Shown piece after piece: positions 14,268-25,530 of a stretch of DNA of 64,000 bases. The notes beneath the pieces were generated by a model that did no database searches, was not told the origin of the DNA, and saw only the letters and a list, made by a program, of their open reading frames with translations. Source of the stretch: Pantoea dispersa (GTDB taxonomy: Bacteria; Pseudomonadota; Gammaproteobacteria; Enterobacterales; Enterobacteriaceae). The stretch is taken from the NCBI RefSeq assembly GCF_014155765.1, contig NZ_SCKT01000008.1, positions 114,550-178,549 of the forward strand. The letters run 5' to 3'. Made by a program: the position numbers and the translations under genes. The first letter of the stretch is position 1, and every line of letters starts with the position of its first letter.

Positions 14268-14984
14268 ATGGCGTCAGGAATTTCCCGCATCTGGATGCGT
14301 AGCGGCATGCTGCTGACCGGCGTGCTACTTGTGCTGCAGCTTACCGCCTGCGGCGATAAAGAGGGCGATCAGCGCAAAGCCTTTACTGATTTTCTGCAAA
14401 ACACCGTGATGCGCAGCGGTGAACATCTGCCCAGCCTGAGCGAAAACCAGAAGCAAACCTTCGGTAACTACGCCAGTGATTACGCCATCCTGTATGGCTT
14501 CTCGCAGCAGGTGAATCAGGCGGTGGATCAGGGCATGCGCCCGGTGGTTGATGAGCTGGCGGCCATCCGCGTGCCGCAGGATTATCTGACGCGCCGCGAC
14601 AGCCTGCGCCAGGCGAGCGGCAATCTGAGCGTGCTGACGCAGCAGATTCAGAGCGCCAAGATGCAGGCCGACAGCAGCAAAGCCACGCTGAAGCAGCCGG
14701 ACGATCTGAAGAAAGTGTACGACAGCGTGTACGCCAAAGTGGTGACGCAGCCAGCCAGCACGCTGATCCCGCTGCTGCCGCAGCTGCAGGCGCTGAGCCA
14801 GTCGGCAGTTCAGGCCGGCGATTATCTGCAGTCGCAGGGCGCACGCGTCAGCTTCAATGACGGCGGCGTTCAGTTCCCGACGCAGGAGCAGGCCACGCAG
14901 TACAACACGCTGATGAGCAATCTCGCCAGCAACACGCAGGCGCTGACCCAGGCACAAAATGCCGTACAGGGCGGTTTGCAGTAA
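14268..14984 (+). CDS. yiaF: DUF3053 lipoprotein YiaF
   Basis: 238-residue envelope lipoprotein. The signal peptide ends in the lipobox LTAC, with Cys28 as the acylated residue. Gly rather than Asp at +2 predicts sorting to the outer membrane. The mature protein is mostly helical and rich in Gln and Ser. It matches E. coli YiaF, whose exact role is unclear (it has been linked to colonisation resistance). AGGAG precedes the ATG at good spacing. In E. coli it sits beside yiaG; here the carboxylase operon lies between, divergent from this gene. Confidence 0.88.
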   Translation: MASGISRIWMRSGMLLTGVLLVLQLTACGDKEGDQRKAFTDFLQNTVMRSGEHLPSLSENQKQTFGNYASDYAILYGFSQQVNQAVDQGMRPVVDELAAIRVPQDYLTRRDSLRQASGNLSVLTQQIQSAKMQADSSKATLKQPDDLKKVYDSVYAKVVTQPASTLIPLLPQLQALSQSAVQAGDYLQSQGARVSFNDGGVQFPTQEQATQYNTLMSNLASNTQALTQAQNAVQGGLQ

Positions 14985-14991
14985 GCCGTTC

Positions 14992-15019
14992 AGCGGGCAG
15001 TTCTCCACTGCCCGCTTTT
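14992..15019 (+). terminator. Terminator of yiaF
   Basis: The 9-bp stem AGCGGGCAG/CTGCCCGCT, with a 7-base loop, is followed by TTTT. It begins 7 bases past the stop codon. Confidence 0.85.
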
Positions 15020-15099
15020 CAGATTTTCGTCACTTCCTTACATCGCCTTTTTCTGTCAGCACAGAGTGTGATCTGGCGCATTTTCAACCAAAAATAGTT

Positions 15100-15310
15100 T
15101 GTGATCTCAATCACATTTGTGAAACAAACCGGCCCAGGTGAAAGGTGATTTTTGTCACATTTCTACCGCTGTTGCGCGCATTTTTTCGCCGGCGTTGCTT
15201 TCTTACAGGGTATTTTTGTGATCAAAGTCACCTTTAATCCCCCTGCCCACCCCAACTTAGCGTGATATGTATCACACTTTTTCCTGACGCTACGCAGTGT
15301 AATCAACTAG
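15100..15310 (+). promoter_or_regulatory. mtlA promoter region with four CRP sites
   Basis: Four CRP-like sites (TGTGA-N6-TCACA) occur at 15100-15115 (perfect core), 15144-15159, 15217-15232 and 15261-15276 (each with one mismatch). The last is centred 41.5 bases before a likely start near 15310, the class II arrangement, with TGTAAT (15298-15303) as the -10 box. E. coli mtlA likewise has several CRP sites. The gap between yiaF and mtlA holds no gene. A weaker half-site lies at 15067. Confidence 0.85.
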
Positions 15311-15416
15311 TGCTAGAGTCCGCGTGCATACAGTAATGCCACGGCCCCCGCCGTAACGTCTTAACAAAAACAAACGCGCTCTCTTATTGCAGCGCGTCTC
15401 AATAAGGGGTGGGTTT

Positions 15417-17351
15417 ATGTCCTCATCAGTCAAGGTCAAGGTTCAGAGCTTTGGTCGCTTTCTGAGTAATATGGTGATGCCAAACATCGGTGCGTTTATC
15501 GCCTGGGGTATCATCACAGCACTGTTCATTCCAACCGGATGGATTCCTAACGAAACGCTGGCCAAGCTGGTCGGCCCGATGATTACCTACCTGCTGCCGT
15601 TGCTCATCGGCTTCACCGGTGGTCGTCTGGTGGGTGGCGATCGCGGCGGCGTGGTCGGTGCCATCACCACCATGGGCGTGATCGTCGGTGCCGATATGCC
15701 GATGTTCCTTGGCTCGATGATTGCCGGTCCGCTGGGCGGCTGGGCGATCAAGTCGTTTGACCGCGCGGTTGACGGCAAAATCAAAAGCGGCTTCGAGATG
15801 CTGGTCAACAACTTCTCGGCCGGTATTATCGGTATGCTGCTGGCGCTGCTGGCCTTCCTCGCTATCGGTCCGCTGGTAGAAGGTCTGTCGCACATTCTCG
15901 CCGCCGGCGTAAACCTGATGGTGCAGAACAACCTGCTGCCGCTGACCTCAATCTTTGTTGAACCGGCGAAAATCCTGTTCCTCAATAACGCCATCAACCA
16001 CGGTATCTTCTCGCCGCTGGGTATCCAGCAGGCCAGCGAAGCGGGCAAATCGATCTTCTTCCTGATTGAAGCGAACCCGGGTCCGGGTATGGGCGTACTG
16101 GTTGCTTATATGATCTTCGGCCGCGGCAGCGCCAAGCAGTCTGCGGGCGGCGCAGCGATCATCCACTTCCTTGGCGGTATCCACGAAATCTACTTCCCGT
16201 ACGTGCTGATGGCGCCGCGCCTGCTGCTGGCAGTAATCCTCGGCGGTATGACCGGTGTGTTCACCCTGACGCTGCTGAACGGCGGTCTGGTATCACCGGC
16301 CTCACCAGGTTCGATTCTGGCCGTGCTGGCGATGACACCAAAAGGCGCTTACTTCGCTAACATCGCGGCTATCGTTGCGGCTTTCGCCGTCTCCTTCGTG
16401 GTCTCCTCGATTCTGCTGAAAACCAGCAAAGTAAAAGAAGAAGACGACATCGAAGCGGCAACCCAGCGCATGAAAGACATGAAAGCGCAGTCAAAAGGCC
16501 AGGCCGTTGCCGGTTCACCGGTGGTAGCCGATGCCAGCAGCGTTGACGTCAGCCACGTGCGCAAAATCATCGTCGCCTGTGATGCCGGTATGGGCTCCAG
16601 CGCGATGGGCGCAGGCGTGCTGCGCAAGAAGGTGCAGGATGCGGGCCTGAGCAATATCTCGGTGACCAACAGCGCGATTAACTCGCTGCCGGGCGATGTT
16701 GATCTGGTGATTACTCACCGCGATCTGACCGAACGTGCGATGCGTCAGGCGCCACAGGCGCAGCACATCTCGCTGAACAACTTCCTCGACAGCGCGCTGT
16801 ACACCAACCTGACTGAGCGTCTGGTGGCGGCGAACCGCAGCGAAGCCCACCGTGAAACGGTGCAGACCGCGCTGGCAGACAGCTATGACGACGGCAGCGC
16901 GCACCTGTTCAAACTGGGCGCTGACAACGTGTTCCTTGGCCTGAGCGCCAGCAATAAAGAGCAGGCGATTCGCTTCGCCGGCGAGCAGCTGGTGAAAGGC
17001 GGCTACGTGCAGCCGGAATACGTTGAAGCGATGCTGGCGCGCGAGCAGCTGACGCCAACCTACCTCGGTGAATCCATCGCTGTGCCGCACGGCACCGTCG
17101 AAGCCAAAGACCGCGTGCTGAAAACCGGCGTGGTATTCTGCCAGTATCCGGCCGGCGTGCAGTTTGGTGATGAGCCGGACGAAGTCGCGCGACTGGTGAT
17201 TGGTATTGCCGCACGCAATAACGAACACATTCAGGTGATCACCAGCCTGACCAATGCGCTCGACGACGACAGCGTAATTGAGAAGCTGGCGAACACCACC
17301 AGCGTGCAGGACGTGCTGGATCTGCTGTCTGGCAGCACTGCCAACGCGTAA
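15417..17351 (+). CDS. mtlA: PTS mannitol transporter, EIICBA
   Basis: Mannitol permease and phosphotransferase of 644 residues in the inner membrane. It imports mannitol and phosphorylates it to mannitol 1-phosphate. Domains: IIC membrane part (1 to about 340; QSFGRFLSNMVMPNIGAFI), IIB with the phosphorylated Cys388 in VACDAGMGSSAMG, and IIA with the phosphorylated His558 in AVPHGTVEAKD. The start at MSSSVKV matches E. coli and has AAGGGG upstream; an open frame extends ten codons further but has no support. First gene of mtlADR, activated by CRP and repressed by MtlR. Confidence 0.97.
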   Translation: MSSSVKVKVQSFGRFLSNMVMPNIGAFIAWGIITALFIPTGWIPNETLAKLVGPMITYLLPLLIGFTGGRLVGGDRGGVVGAITTMGVIVGADMPMFLGSMIAGPLGGWAIKSFDRAVDGKIKSGFEMLVNNFSAGIIGMLLALLAFLAIGPLVEGLSHILAAGVNLMVQNNLLPLTSIFVEPAKILFLNNAINHGIFSPLGIQQASEAGKSIFFLIEANPGPGMGVLVAYMIFGRGSAKQSAGGAAIIHFLGGIHEIYFPYVLMAPRLLLAVILGGMTGVFTLTLLNGGLVSPASPGSILAVLAMTPKGAYFANIAAIVAAFAVSFVVSSILLKTSKVKEEDDIEAATQRMKDMKAQSKGQAVAGSPVVADASSVDVSHVRKIIVACDAGMGSSAMGAGVLRKKVQDAGLSNISVTNSAINSLPGDVDLVITHRDLTERAMRQAPQAQHISLNNFLDSALYTNLTERLVAANRSEAHRETVQTALADSYDDGSAHLFKLGADNVFLGLSASNKEQAIRFAGEQLVKGGYVQPEYVEAMLAREQLTPTYLGESIAVPHGTVEAKDRVLKTGVVFCQYPAGVQFGDEPDEVARLVIGIAARNNEHIQVITSLTNALDDDSVIEKLANTTSVQDVLDLLSGSTANA

Positions 17352-17370
17352 TTCGCGGTTTAACTTCCCT

Positions 17371-17417
17371 GGGGCGGGCAAGCCCGTCCCCACTTTCCGG
17401 GGCGGACATGCCCGCCC
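17371..17417 (+). repeat. Two GC-rich hairpins between mtlA and mtlD
   Basis: Two similar palindromic units, GGGGCGGGC-AA-GCCCGTCCCC and GGGGCGGACATGCCCGCCC, stand in tandem. Such units often stabilise upstream mRNA or dampen distal expression; here they may set the mtlA to mtlD ratio. The function is inferred. Confidence 0.6.
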
Positions 17418-17444
17418 TTTCGTCATTTGATATGGGTCAAATTT

Positions 17445-18593
17445 ATGAAAGCGTTACATTTTGGAGCAGGTAACATCGGCCGTGGATTTATCGGTAAGCT
17501 GCTGGCGGATGCCGGTATCGAACTGGTGTTTGCTGATGTGAATCAGGTGGTGCTTGATGCCCTTAACGCCCGTCATGAGTATCCGGTTCACGTGGTGGGC
17601 GAGCAGGCGCAGGTTGAAATCGTTACCGGCGTCAGCGCGGTGAACAGCACCAGCGACGACATCGTCACGCTGATCGCTGAGGTTGATATCGTTACCACGG
17701 CGGTTGGTCCGCAGATCCTTGAGCGCATCGCGGGCAGCGTGGCGCAGGGTCTGGCCAAACGCAGTGACAACGGTAATGTCCGTCCGCTGAATATCATCGC
17801 CTGTGAAAACATGGTGCGCGGCACCAGCCAGCTGAAGCAGCACGTACTGAAGGCGCTGCCGCAGCAGTATCATGCTTGGGTTGAAGAGCATGTTGGCTTT
17901 GTCGATTCGGCAGTTGACCGCATCGTGCCGCCATCTGAAGCCGGCAGCACCGATCCGCTGGAAGTTACCGTAGAAACCTTCAGCGAGTGGATTGTCGACA
18001 AAACCCAGTTTAAAGGCGCGCTGCCGGACATTCCTGGCATGGAGCTGACCGATAACCTGATGGCGTTCGTCGAGCGCAAGCTGTTTACCCTCAACACCGG
18101 TCACGCCATTACCGCTTATCTCGGCCAGCTCGCCGGTCACGCCACCATTCGCGAAGCCATTCTCGACCAGAAAGTGCGTGCCGTGGTGCAGAGCGCGATG
18201 CAGGAGAGCGGCGCTGTGCTGATCGAGCGTTATGGTTTCGATGCGGAGAAACATGCCGCGTATATCCAGAAAATCCTCACGCGTTTCGAAAATCCGTACC
18301 TGAAAGATGACGTCGAGCGCGTGGGCCGTCAGCCGCTGCGTAAGCTGAGCGCCGGCGATCGCCTGATTAAACCGACGCTGGGCACGCTGGAGTATCAGCT
18401 GCCGCACGCCAGCCTGGTGCAGGGCATTGCCGCCGCGATGCACTATCGCAGCGAAGCCGATCCGCAGGCGCAGGAGCTGGCGTCACTGATTGCGCAGAAA
18501 GGCCCACAGGCGGCGCTGGCGGAGATTTCTGGCCTTGATGCCAATAGCGAAGTGGTGAGCTCAGTGGTGAGCGCTTACCACGCTATGGCATAA
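17445..18593 (+). CDS. mtlD: Mannitol-1-phosphate 5-dehydrogenase
   Basis: Cytoplasmic NAD-dependent enzyme that converts mannitol 1-phosphate to fructose 6-phosphate, feeding glycolysis. It has 382 residues, the same as E. coli. The N-terminus [17 protein letters not shown] is the Rossmann glycine loop; the [15 protein letters not shown] and [11 protein letters not shown] segments and [16 protein letters not shown] near the active site are diagnostic. An open frame begins six codons earlier, but the family start is clear. It is the second gene of mtlADR, 93 bases after mtlA across two hairpins. Confidence 0.97.
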   Translation: MKALHFGAGNIGRGFIGKLLADAGIELVFADVNQVVLDALNARHEYPVHVVGEQAQVEIVTGVSAVNSTSDDIVTLIAEVDIVTTAVGPQILERIAGSVAQGLAKRSDNGNVRPLNIIACENMVRGTSQLKQHVLKALPQQYHAWVEEHVGFVDSAVDRIVPPSEAGSTDPLEVTVETFSEWIVDKTQFKGALPDIPGMELTDNLMAFVERKLFTLNTGHAITAYLGQLAGHATIREAILDQKVRAVVQSAMQESGAVLIERYGFDAEKHAAYIQKILTRFENPYLKDDVERVGRQPLRKLSAGDRLIKPTLGTLEYQLPHASLVQGIAAAMHYRSEADPQAQELASLIAQKGPQAALAEISGLDANSEVVSSVVSAYHAMA

Positions 18594-18653
18594 TGCGCGC
18601 CCTTTAGTGGTCAATTCGGGCACGGCAGCCGCGTGCCCGTCGACGGTAGCTGA

Positions 18654-19202
18654 ATGATGCAGGCAATAATGGAAGAGAAGCAGGCTTTTGAAAACCGGGT
18701 GCTTGAGCGGCTGAACGCCGGTCGTTCGGTGAGAAGCTTCCTGATCGCCGCTGTCGAACTGCTGGCGGAAGCAGTCAATCTGCTGGTGCTGCAGGTCTTT
18801 CGCAAAGACGACTACGCGGTGAAATATGCGGTGGAACCGCTGCTGCTGGGCGACGGCCCGCTGGGCGAGCTCTCGGTACGCCTGAAGCTCATCTACGGCC
18901 TGGGGGTGATCAATCGCCACGAATACGAAGACTGCGAGCTGCTGCTGGCGCTGCGTGAGGAGCTGAATCACGACACCAGCGACTACCGCTTTACCGACGA
19001 TGAAATACTCGGCCCGTTCGGCGAACTGCACTGCGTGCTGGCCTGGCCGCCGCAACCCGATTTCACCCGCGACGACGCCGCGCTGCGCGCCATGCAGCAG
19101 CAGCGCTACCTGCAGATGGTGCGCTCCACCATGGTGCTGTCGCTGACCGAGCTGATTTCCCGTATCTCGCACAAGCAGGCTTTCAAGAAGCCCGCCGTGT
19201 AG
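18654..19202 (+). CDS. mtlR: Mannitol operon repressor MtlR
   Basis: Repressor or negative modulator of the mannitol operon, 182 residues. The body (AFENRVLERLNAGRSVRSFL, ELISRIS) matches E. coli MtlR. A stop codon lies directly upstream in frame, so the protein is shorter at the N-terminus than the 195-residue E. coli form. No strong ribosome site is seen before MMQAIMEE; a start at the later MEEKQAF, which has AGG upstream, is possible. A CGGGCAC/GTGCCCG hairpin separates it from mtlD and may lower its expression. Confidence 0.93.
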   Translation: MMQAIMEEKQAFENRVLERLNAGRSVRSFLIAAVELLAEAVNLLVLQVFRKDDYAVKYAVEPLLLGDGPLGELSVRLKLIYGLGVINRHEYEDCELLLALREELNHDTSDYRFTDDEILGPFGELHCVLAWPPQPDFTRDDAALRAMQQQRYLQMVRSTMVLSLTELISRISHKQAFKKPAV

Positions 19203-19305
19203 CGCTTCCCCTGCGGCGCTGTTGCCACGCGCCGCTGTTCTCTCCGCCGCAGACAAATTATTACGCAGGATATTGATGCAGCGCTTTTTTTGGCGGTTGA
19301 TGATT

Positions 19306-19335
19306 TTGCCAACAATCGTCAGATAGCGATATACT
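19306..19335 (+). promoter_or_regulatory. Promoter of rraA
   Basis: TTGCCA and TATACT are separated by 18 bases. The predicted start is only about 25 bases before the rraA ATG, giving a very short leader without an obvious ribosome site. E. coli rraA has its own sigma-S-dependent promoter. Confidence 0.6.
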
Positions 19336-19367
19336 TACCGCTCCTGTGGCAAACAGACGACATCCCT

Positions 19368-19853
19368 ATGAAATACGATACATCTGAACTCTGCGACATC
19401 TACCATGAAGAAGTGAACGTTGTTGAACCGCTTTTTTCGAACTTTGGTGGGCGCACCTCATTCGGTGGTCAAATTACCACAGTGAAATGTTTCGAAGACA
19501 ACGGCCTGCTGTATGACCTGCTCGAAGAGAACGGTCGCGGTCGCGTGCTGCTGGTCGATGGCGGCGGCTCGGTGCGGCGCGCGCTGGTTGACGCTCAGTT
19601 AGCAAGACTGGCGGCGCAAAACGAGTGGGAAGGCATCGTGGTGTACGGCTCGGTTCGCCAGGTCGATGAACTGGAAGAGCTGGAGATCGGCATTCAGGCG
19701 ATTGCGGCCATTCCGGCTGGCGCCGCAGGCGAAGGCATCGGCGAGAGCGACGTGCGGGTTAACTTCGGCGGCGTCACCTTCTTCTCCGGCGATCATCTCT
19801 ACGCCGACAACACCGGCATGATCCTGTCTGAAGACGCGCTCGACATCGAGTAA
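19368..19853 (+). CDS. rraA: Ribonuclease E activity regulator RraA
   Basis: Cytoplasmic trimeric protein of 161 residues that binds the C-terminal scaffold of RNase E and inhibits RNA decay. The sequence [20 protein letters not shown] through [17 protein letters not shown] is nearly that of E. coli. The fold is related to dimethylmenaquinone methyltransferase-like and aldolase proteins ([23 protein letters not shown]), though RraA has no methyltransferase activity. The start is fixed by the family; an open frame of 26 extra codons is not coding. In E. coli its neighbour is menA; here mtlR precedes it. Confidence 0.96.
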   Translation: MKYDTSELCDIYHEEVNVVEPLFSNFGGRTSFGGQITTVKCFEDNGLLYDLLEENGRGRVLLVDGGGSVRRALVDAQLARLAAQNEWEGIVVYGSVRQVDELEELEIGIQAIAAIPAGAAGEGIGESDVRVNFGGVTFFSGDHLYADNTGMILSEDALDIE

Positions 19854-19859
19854 GCGACA

Positions 19860-19892
19860 AACAAAAACGGGTGCCGCGGCACCCGTTGGTTT
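19860..19892. terminator. Bidirectional terminator between rraA and zapB
   Basis: A perfect 22-bp palindrome (AACGGGTGCCG and its complement) has T-rich tails on both strands. It serves the convergent rraA and zapB transcripts. Confidence 0.85.
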
Positions 19893-19904
19893 AAGCGCTG
19901 AGGC

Positions 19905-20144
19905 TTAAACTTCTTCCATTTTTCCCAGCAGTGCACGCAGGCGCTCCTGCCATACATGCTGCTCTTCTTTCAGGTGCTGATTTTCACGCGCCAGCGCTTC
20001 GTGATTGCCGGATGCCTGGCTCATTTCGTTTTTCAGGTTATTGTTCTGCTCTTTCAGCTCTTCAATTTCCATCTGCAGCAGGGTGATGGTATCAATCGCC
20101 TGCTGTACTTTCGCTTCCAGTTTCTCGAATACTTCAAATGACAT
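19905..20144 (-). CDS. zapB: Cell division protein ZapB
   Basis: 79-residue coiled-coil protein that binds ZapA and MatP at mid-cell and helps Z-ring assembly. Nearly the entire chain is a heptad coiled coil ([40 protein letters not shown]), and the length equals that of E. coli ZapB. The start at [10 protein letters not shown] has AGGAGAGG upstream; a longer open frame is spurious. A small hairpin overlaps the stop codon. It is divergent from glpF, as in E. coli. Confidence 0.96.
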   Translation of the reverse strand: MSFEVFEKLEAKVQQAIDTITLLQMEIEELKEQNNNLKNEMSQASGNHEALARENQHLKEEQHVWQERLRALLGKMEEV

Positions 20145-20427
20145 CTTTCTGACCTCTCCTAAATCGTGCAAGGCGTTGATAGACCGGGCGTGCCTTAAAA
20201 TAGTGCGTCCAGCCACGATGTCCCGATTGTATGTAGCCACACCCGGCAAGTCCAGCAGCACAAGGCCTGCGAGGGAAGTCTGTAACACTTTTCAGTTTAT
20301 ACCTGGAAAACGCGCAACTTCGCGCATTTTGCGCGCGGTCACACGCGCAGGGTGTAGCGCAGCGGGGGTTTTTGGCCCTAAACACAGGCAAAAGACGCGA
20401 AAACGCGCATTTTTATGACACGGCACA

Positions 20428-20474
20428 CAAAATTCGATTTCGCTATTTCTCGTTTATGCTCGTTAACGATAAAT
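20428..20474 (+). promoter_or_regulatory. GlpR operators upstream of glpF (zapB-glpF intergenic region)
   Basis: TATGCTCGTTAACGATAAAT (20455-20474) fits the GlpR operator at about 16 of 20 positions. A weaker second copy, around ATTCGATTTCGC, lies at 20430-20447. The E. coli glpFKX operon is repressed by GlpR at several such sites and activated by CRP; no convincing CRP site was found. The remaining 300 bases between zapB and glpF hold no other feature that I can support. Confidence 0.65.
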
Positions 20475-20560
20475 TCACATCAACCCTACATTAGAGCTGG
20501 GCGACTCAAGGATTGAGAACAAAAACTGATAAAATTTAACCTCGCTTCAGGAATTCCATT

Positions 20561-22950
<2,390 letters not shown>

Positions 22951-22960
22951 CACTGTGCTG

Positions 22961-22987
22961 ACCCGCGGCGCCCTGCCGCGGGTTTTT
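22961..22987 (+). terminator. Terminator between glpK and glpX
   Basis: The stem ACCCGCGGC/GCCGCGGGT, with a 5-base loop, is followed by TTTT. It likely ends most glpFK transcripts and makes glpX depend partly on its own promoter. Confidence 0.8.
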
Positions 22988-23007
22988 CCCGTCCCCCTGC
23001 CCCGCTG

Positions 23008-23016
23008 TGCTACACT
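23008..23016 (+). promoter_or_regulatory. Likely extended -10 promoter of glpX
   Basis: TGCTACACT has the TG-N-(-10) arrangement of an extended -10 element, 30 bases before the glpX ATG and just after the terminator. Confidence 0.5.
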
Positions 23017-23045
23017 GCCCGCCTGTTTTTTGTCAGGTGCAGACC

Positions 23046-24056
23046 ATGAAACGAGAACTCGCGATTGAATTTTCCCGTGTGACCGAAGCCGCTGCGTTAG
23101 CGGGCTATCACTGGTTAGGACGCGGCGACAAGAATGCCGCTGACGGCGCCGCCGTCAACGCCATGCGCATTATGCTCAACACCATCAATATCGACGGCCA
23201 GATCGTGATTGGCGAAGGCGAAATCGACGAAGCACCGATGCTCTACATTGGTGAGAAAGTCGGTACCGGCCACGGCGATGCAGTGGACATTGCAGTTGAT
23301 CCTATCGAAGGCACGCGCATGACTGCGATGGGCCAGGCCAACGCGCTGGCAGTGCTGGCGGTGGGCGATAAAGGCAGTTTCCTGCACGCACCTGATATGT
23401 ATATGGAAAAGCTGATTGTCGGTCCGGGCGCGCGCGGCGCTATCGATCTCAACCTGCCGCTCGCTACTAATCTGCAGGCGATTGCGCAGGCGCTCAATAA
23501 ACCGCTCAGCCAGCTGACGGTGTCGATTCTCGCCAAACCGCGTCACGATGCGGTCATCGCGCAGCTGCAGCAGCTGGGCGTGCGCGTGTTTGCTTTTCCG
23601 GACGGCGATGTCGCGGCCTCGATTCTTACCTGCATGCCGGACAGCGAAGTGGACGTGCTGTATGGCATCGGCGGCGCGCCGGAAGGCGTGGTGTCAGCGG
23701 CGGTGATCCGCGCCATGGATGGCGACATGCAGGCGCGCCTGCTGGCTCGTCATCAGGTCAAAGGGGATTCGGCCGAAAACCGCCGTCTGGGTGAGCAGGA
23801 GCTGGCGCGCTGTGCCGAAATGGGTATCAACGCCGGGGAAGTGCTGACGCTGCAACAGATGGCGCGTAACGATAACGTGATTTTCGCGGCGACCGGCATC
23901 ACCACGGGCGATCTGCTAAAGGGCATCACGCGCCAGGGCAATATCGCCACCAGCGAAACGCTGCTGGTGCGCGGTAAATCGCGCACCATTCGCCGCATTC
24001 AGTCGATCCACTATCTGGACCGCAAAGACGCGGCGCTGCACCCTTTTATCCTGTAA
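23046..24056 (+). CDS. glpX: Class II fructose-1,6-bisphosphatase GlpX
   Basis: Gluconeogenic phosphatase of 336 residues, the E. coli length. Metal and substrate residues appear in GEGEIDEAPMLY, DIAVDPIEGTRMTAMG and GIGGAPEGVV. It complements the glycerol pathway by turning triose phosphates back to hexose. The start at MKRELAIEFSRVTEAAA is that of the family; a longer open frame runs into the promoter. Its 3' end overlaps the convergent emrD stop region by 11 bases. Confidence 0.97.
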   Translation: MKRELAIEFSRVTEAAALAGYHWLGRGDKNAADGAAVNAMRIMLNTINIDGQIVIGEGEIDEAPMLYIGEKVGTGHGDAVDIAVDPIEGTRMTAMGQANALAVLAVGDKGSFLHAPDMYMEKLIVGPGARGAIDLNLPLATNLQAIAQALNKPLSQLTVSILAKPRHDAVIAQLQQLGVRVFAFPDGDVAASILTCMPDSEVDVLYGIGGAPEGVVSAAVIRAMDGDMQARLLARHQVKGDSAENRRLGEQELARCAEMGINAGEVLTLQQMARNDNVIFAATGITTGDLLKGITRQGNIATSETLLVRGKSRTIRRIQSIHYLDRKDAALHPFIL

Positions 24057-25242
24057 CCGTCTGTTTGCCGCTCTCAGGATGACGCGAGAGCGGCCACCAG
24101 CACAGCAGCATCACCAGCGACGTCACAAACATCAGCATACCGAGGCTCGACTGATCGTGCTGCGGCAGCAGCGCTGAGAGCCACGCCACCACGCCGGAAC
24201 CCAGATTCTGCAGCCCCCCAATCAACGCACCGGCGCTGCCGGCCAGCCACGCGTAGGGCTCCATCGCACCAGAAGTTGCCAGCGGAAACAGCATGCCCGC
24301 GCCGAAGAAGAACAGCGCGGCCGGTACCAGCAGCGTCCAGATGGTCATCACGCCAAACCACGCCGGCAGCCACATCAGCAGTCCCGCCAGCAGGCAGCTG
24401 TTCACGCCATACCACATCAGCGTATGCCAGGATTTCTGCTCGCGGCCGGCAAACCAGGCACCAAAAAACGCCGCCGGAATCGGCAGGATGAACAAAATAC
24501 TCACCGTCAGCCCGTCCAGCCCCAGCACGCCCGCCATCAGTACGCCACAGCTGGCCTCAAATACCGCGATGCCCGCCAGCGCGCCGATCAGCAGTAGCAG
24601 ATAACGCACAAAGTTGCCGTCGCTGAGCAGCGTGATGTAGCGGCGCAGAAACGGTGTCGCGGGCGCATCCACCGGACGGGTCTCCGGGAGCCAGCGGGCC
24701 ATCGCCGCCGTTACGCCAACACACAGCAGCAGCAGGAAAGCAAAGCAGGCGTGCCAGCCAAACAGATGGGTCAGCAGCGCGCCGATTACCGGCGCCAGCA
24801 GCGGACTGACCAGAATGCCCATGTTGAGCAGGCTGTTGGCCTGGCGCAGCGCAATGCCGGAGTAAAGATCGCGCGGCATGGTGCGCGCCATCACGCCAGC
24901 CACGCCGGTGCCCAGTCCCTGCACCGCACTGCCCAGTACCAGCACACTCAGCGACGGCGCAAACAGGGCGATCAGCGCGCCCGCCGCGAAGATCGTCATG
25001 CCCGCGAGGATCACCGGCCGCCGGCCAATGCTGTCCGACAGCGGGCCGTAGATCAGCTGCGATCCGCCGTAGGTCATCAGATAGGCCGCCATCACCTGCT
25101 GCATGGCGCCGCTGCGTACGTTAAGCGCCTCTGCCATATTCGCCATGGCGGGCACATAGATGGTCTGCGCCATCTGCCCGACCGCCACCAGCACAATCAG
25201 CATGATCAGCAGGAAGCGGTTTTGCGTATTACTCATCATCAT
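24046..25242 (-). CDS. emrD: Multidrug efflux MFS transporter EmrD
   Basis: Twelve-segment inner-membrane drug/proton antiporter of 398 residues. It follows E. coli EmrD closely (VAVGQMAQTIYVPAMANMAE, GPLSDSIGRRPVIL as motif A, NSLLNMGILVSPLLAP, PAALFFFGAGMLFPLATSG). Three consecutive ATG codons precede SNTQNRF and the first was chosen; no clear ribosome site distinguishes them. In E. coli emrD is far from glpX; here it lies between glpX and fpr, convergent with glpX and divergent from fpr. Confidence 0.92.
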   Translation of the reverse strand: MMMSNTQNRFLLIMLIVLVAVGQMAQTIYVPAMANMAEALNVRSGAMQQVMAAYLMTYGGSQLIYGPLSDSIGRRPVILAGMTIFAAGALIALFAPSLSVLVLGSAVQGLGTGVAGVMARTMPRDLYSGIALRQANSLLNMGILVSPLLAPVIGALLTHLFGWHACFAFLLLLCVGVTAAMARWLPETRPVDAPATPFLRRYITLLSDGNFVRYLLLLIGALAGIAVFEASCGVLMAGVLGLDGLTVSILFILPIPAAFFGAWFAGREQKSWHTLMWYGVNSCLLAGLLMWLPAWFGVMTIWTLLVPAALFFFGAGMLFPLATSGAMEPYAWLAGSAGALIGGLQNLGSGVVAWLSALLPQHDQSSLGMLMFVTSLVMLLCWWPLSRHPESGKQTVTG

Positions 25243-25530
25243 GGAACAAAATGTCTGCCTGAGAAACAAAGTAATGACAGCACTAAACAGGGCTGCCGGA
25301 GAGTTATGGCGGCAAAAATATCAGGAATTGCGCACAAAGCGAGAGGCGGGCGTAAAGCGATAGCTCAGACACTGTCAAGCTTCTGTACCAGGCTGTAACG
25401 TGGCCGCTACAGTTGCTGATGTGTGCGGACGATTTGTCGCAGAGAGCCCTTTGCCGGCTGGGGAGCTGGAAATCTGGTGCCGGGCTGACGAAGATAGAAA
25501 GAGACCAATTATCAATCATCAGGAGCGAAC

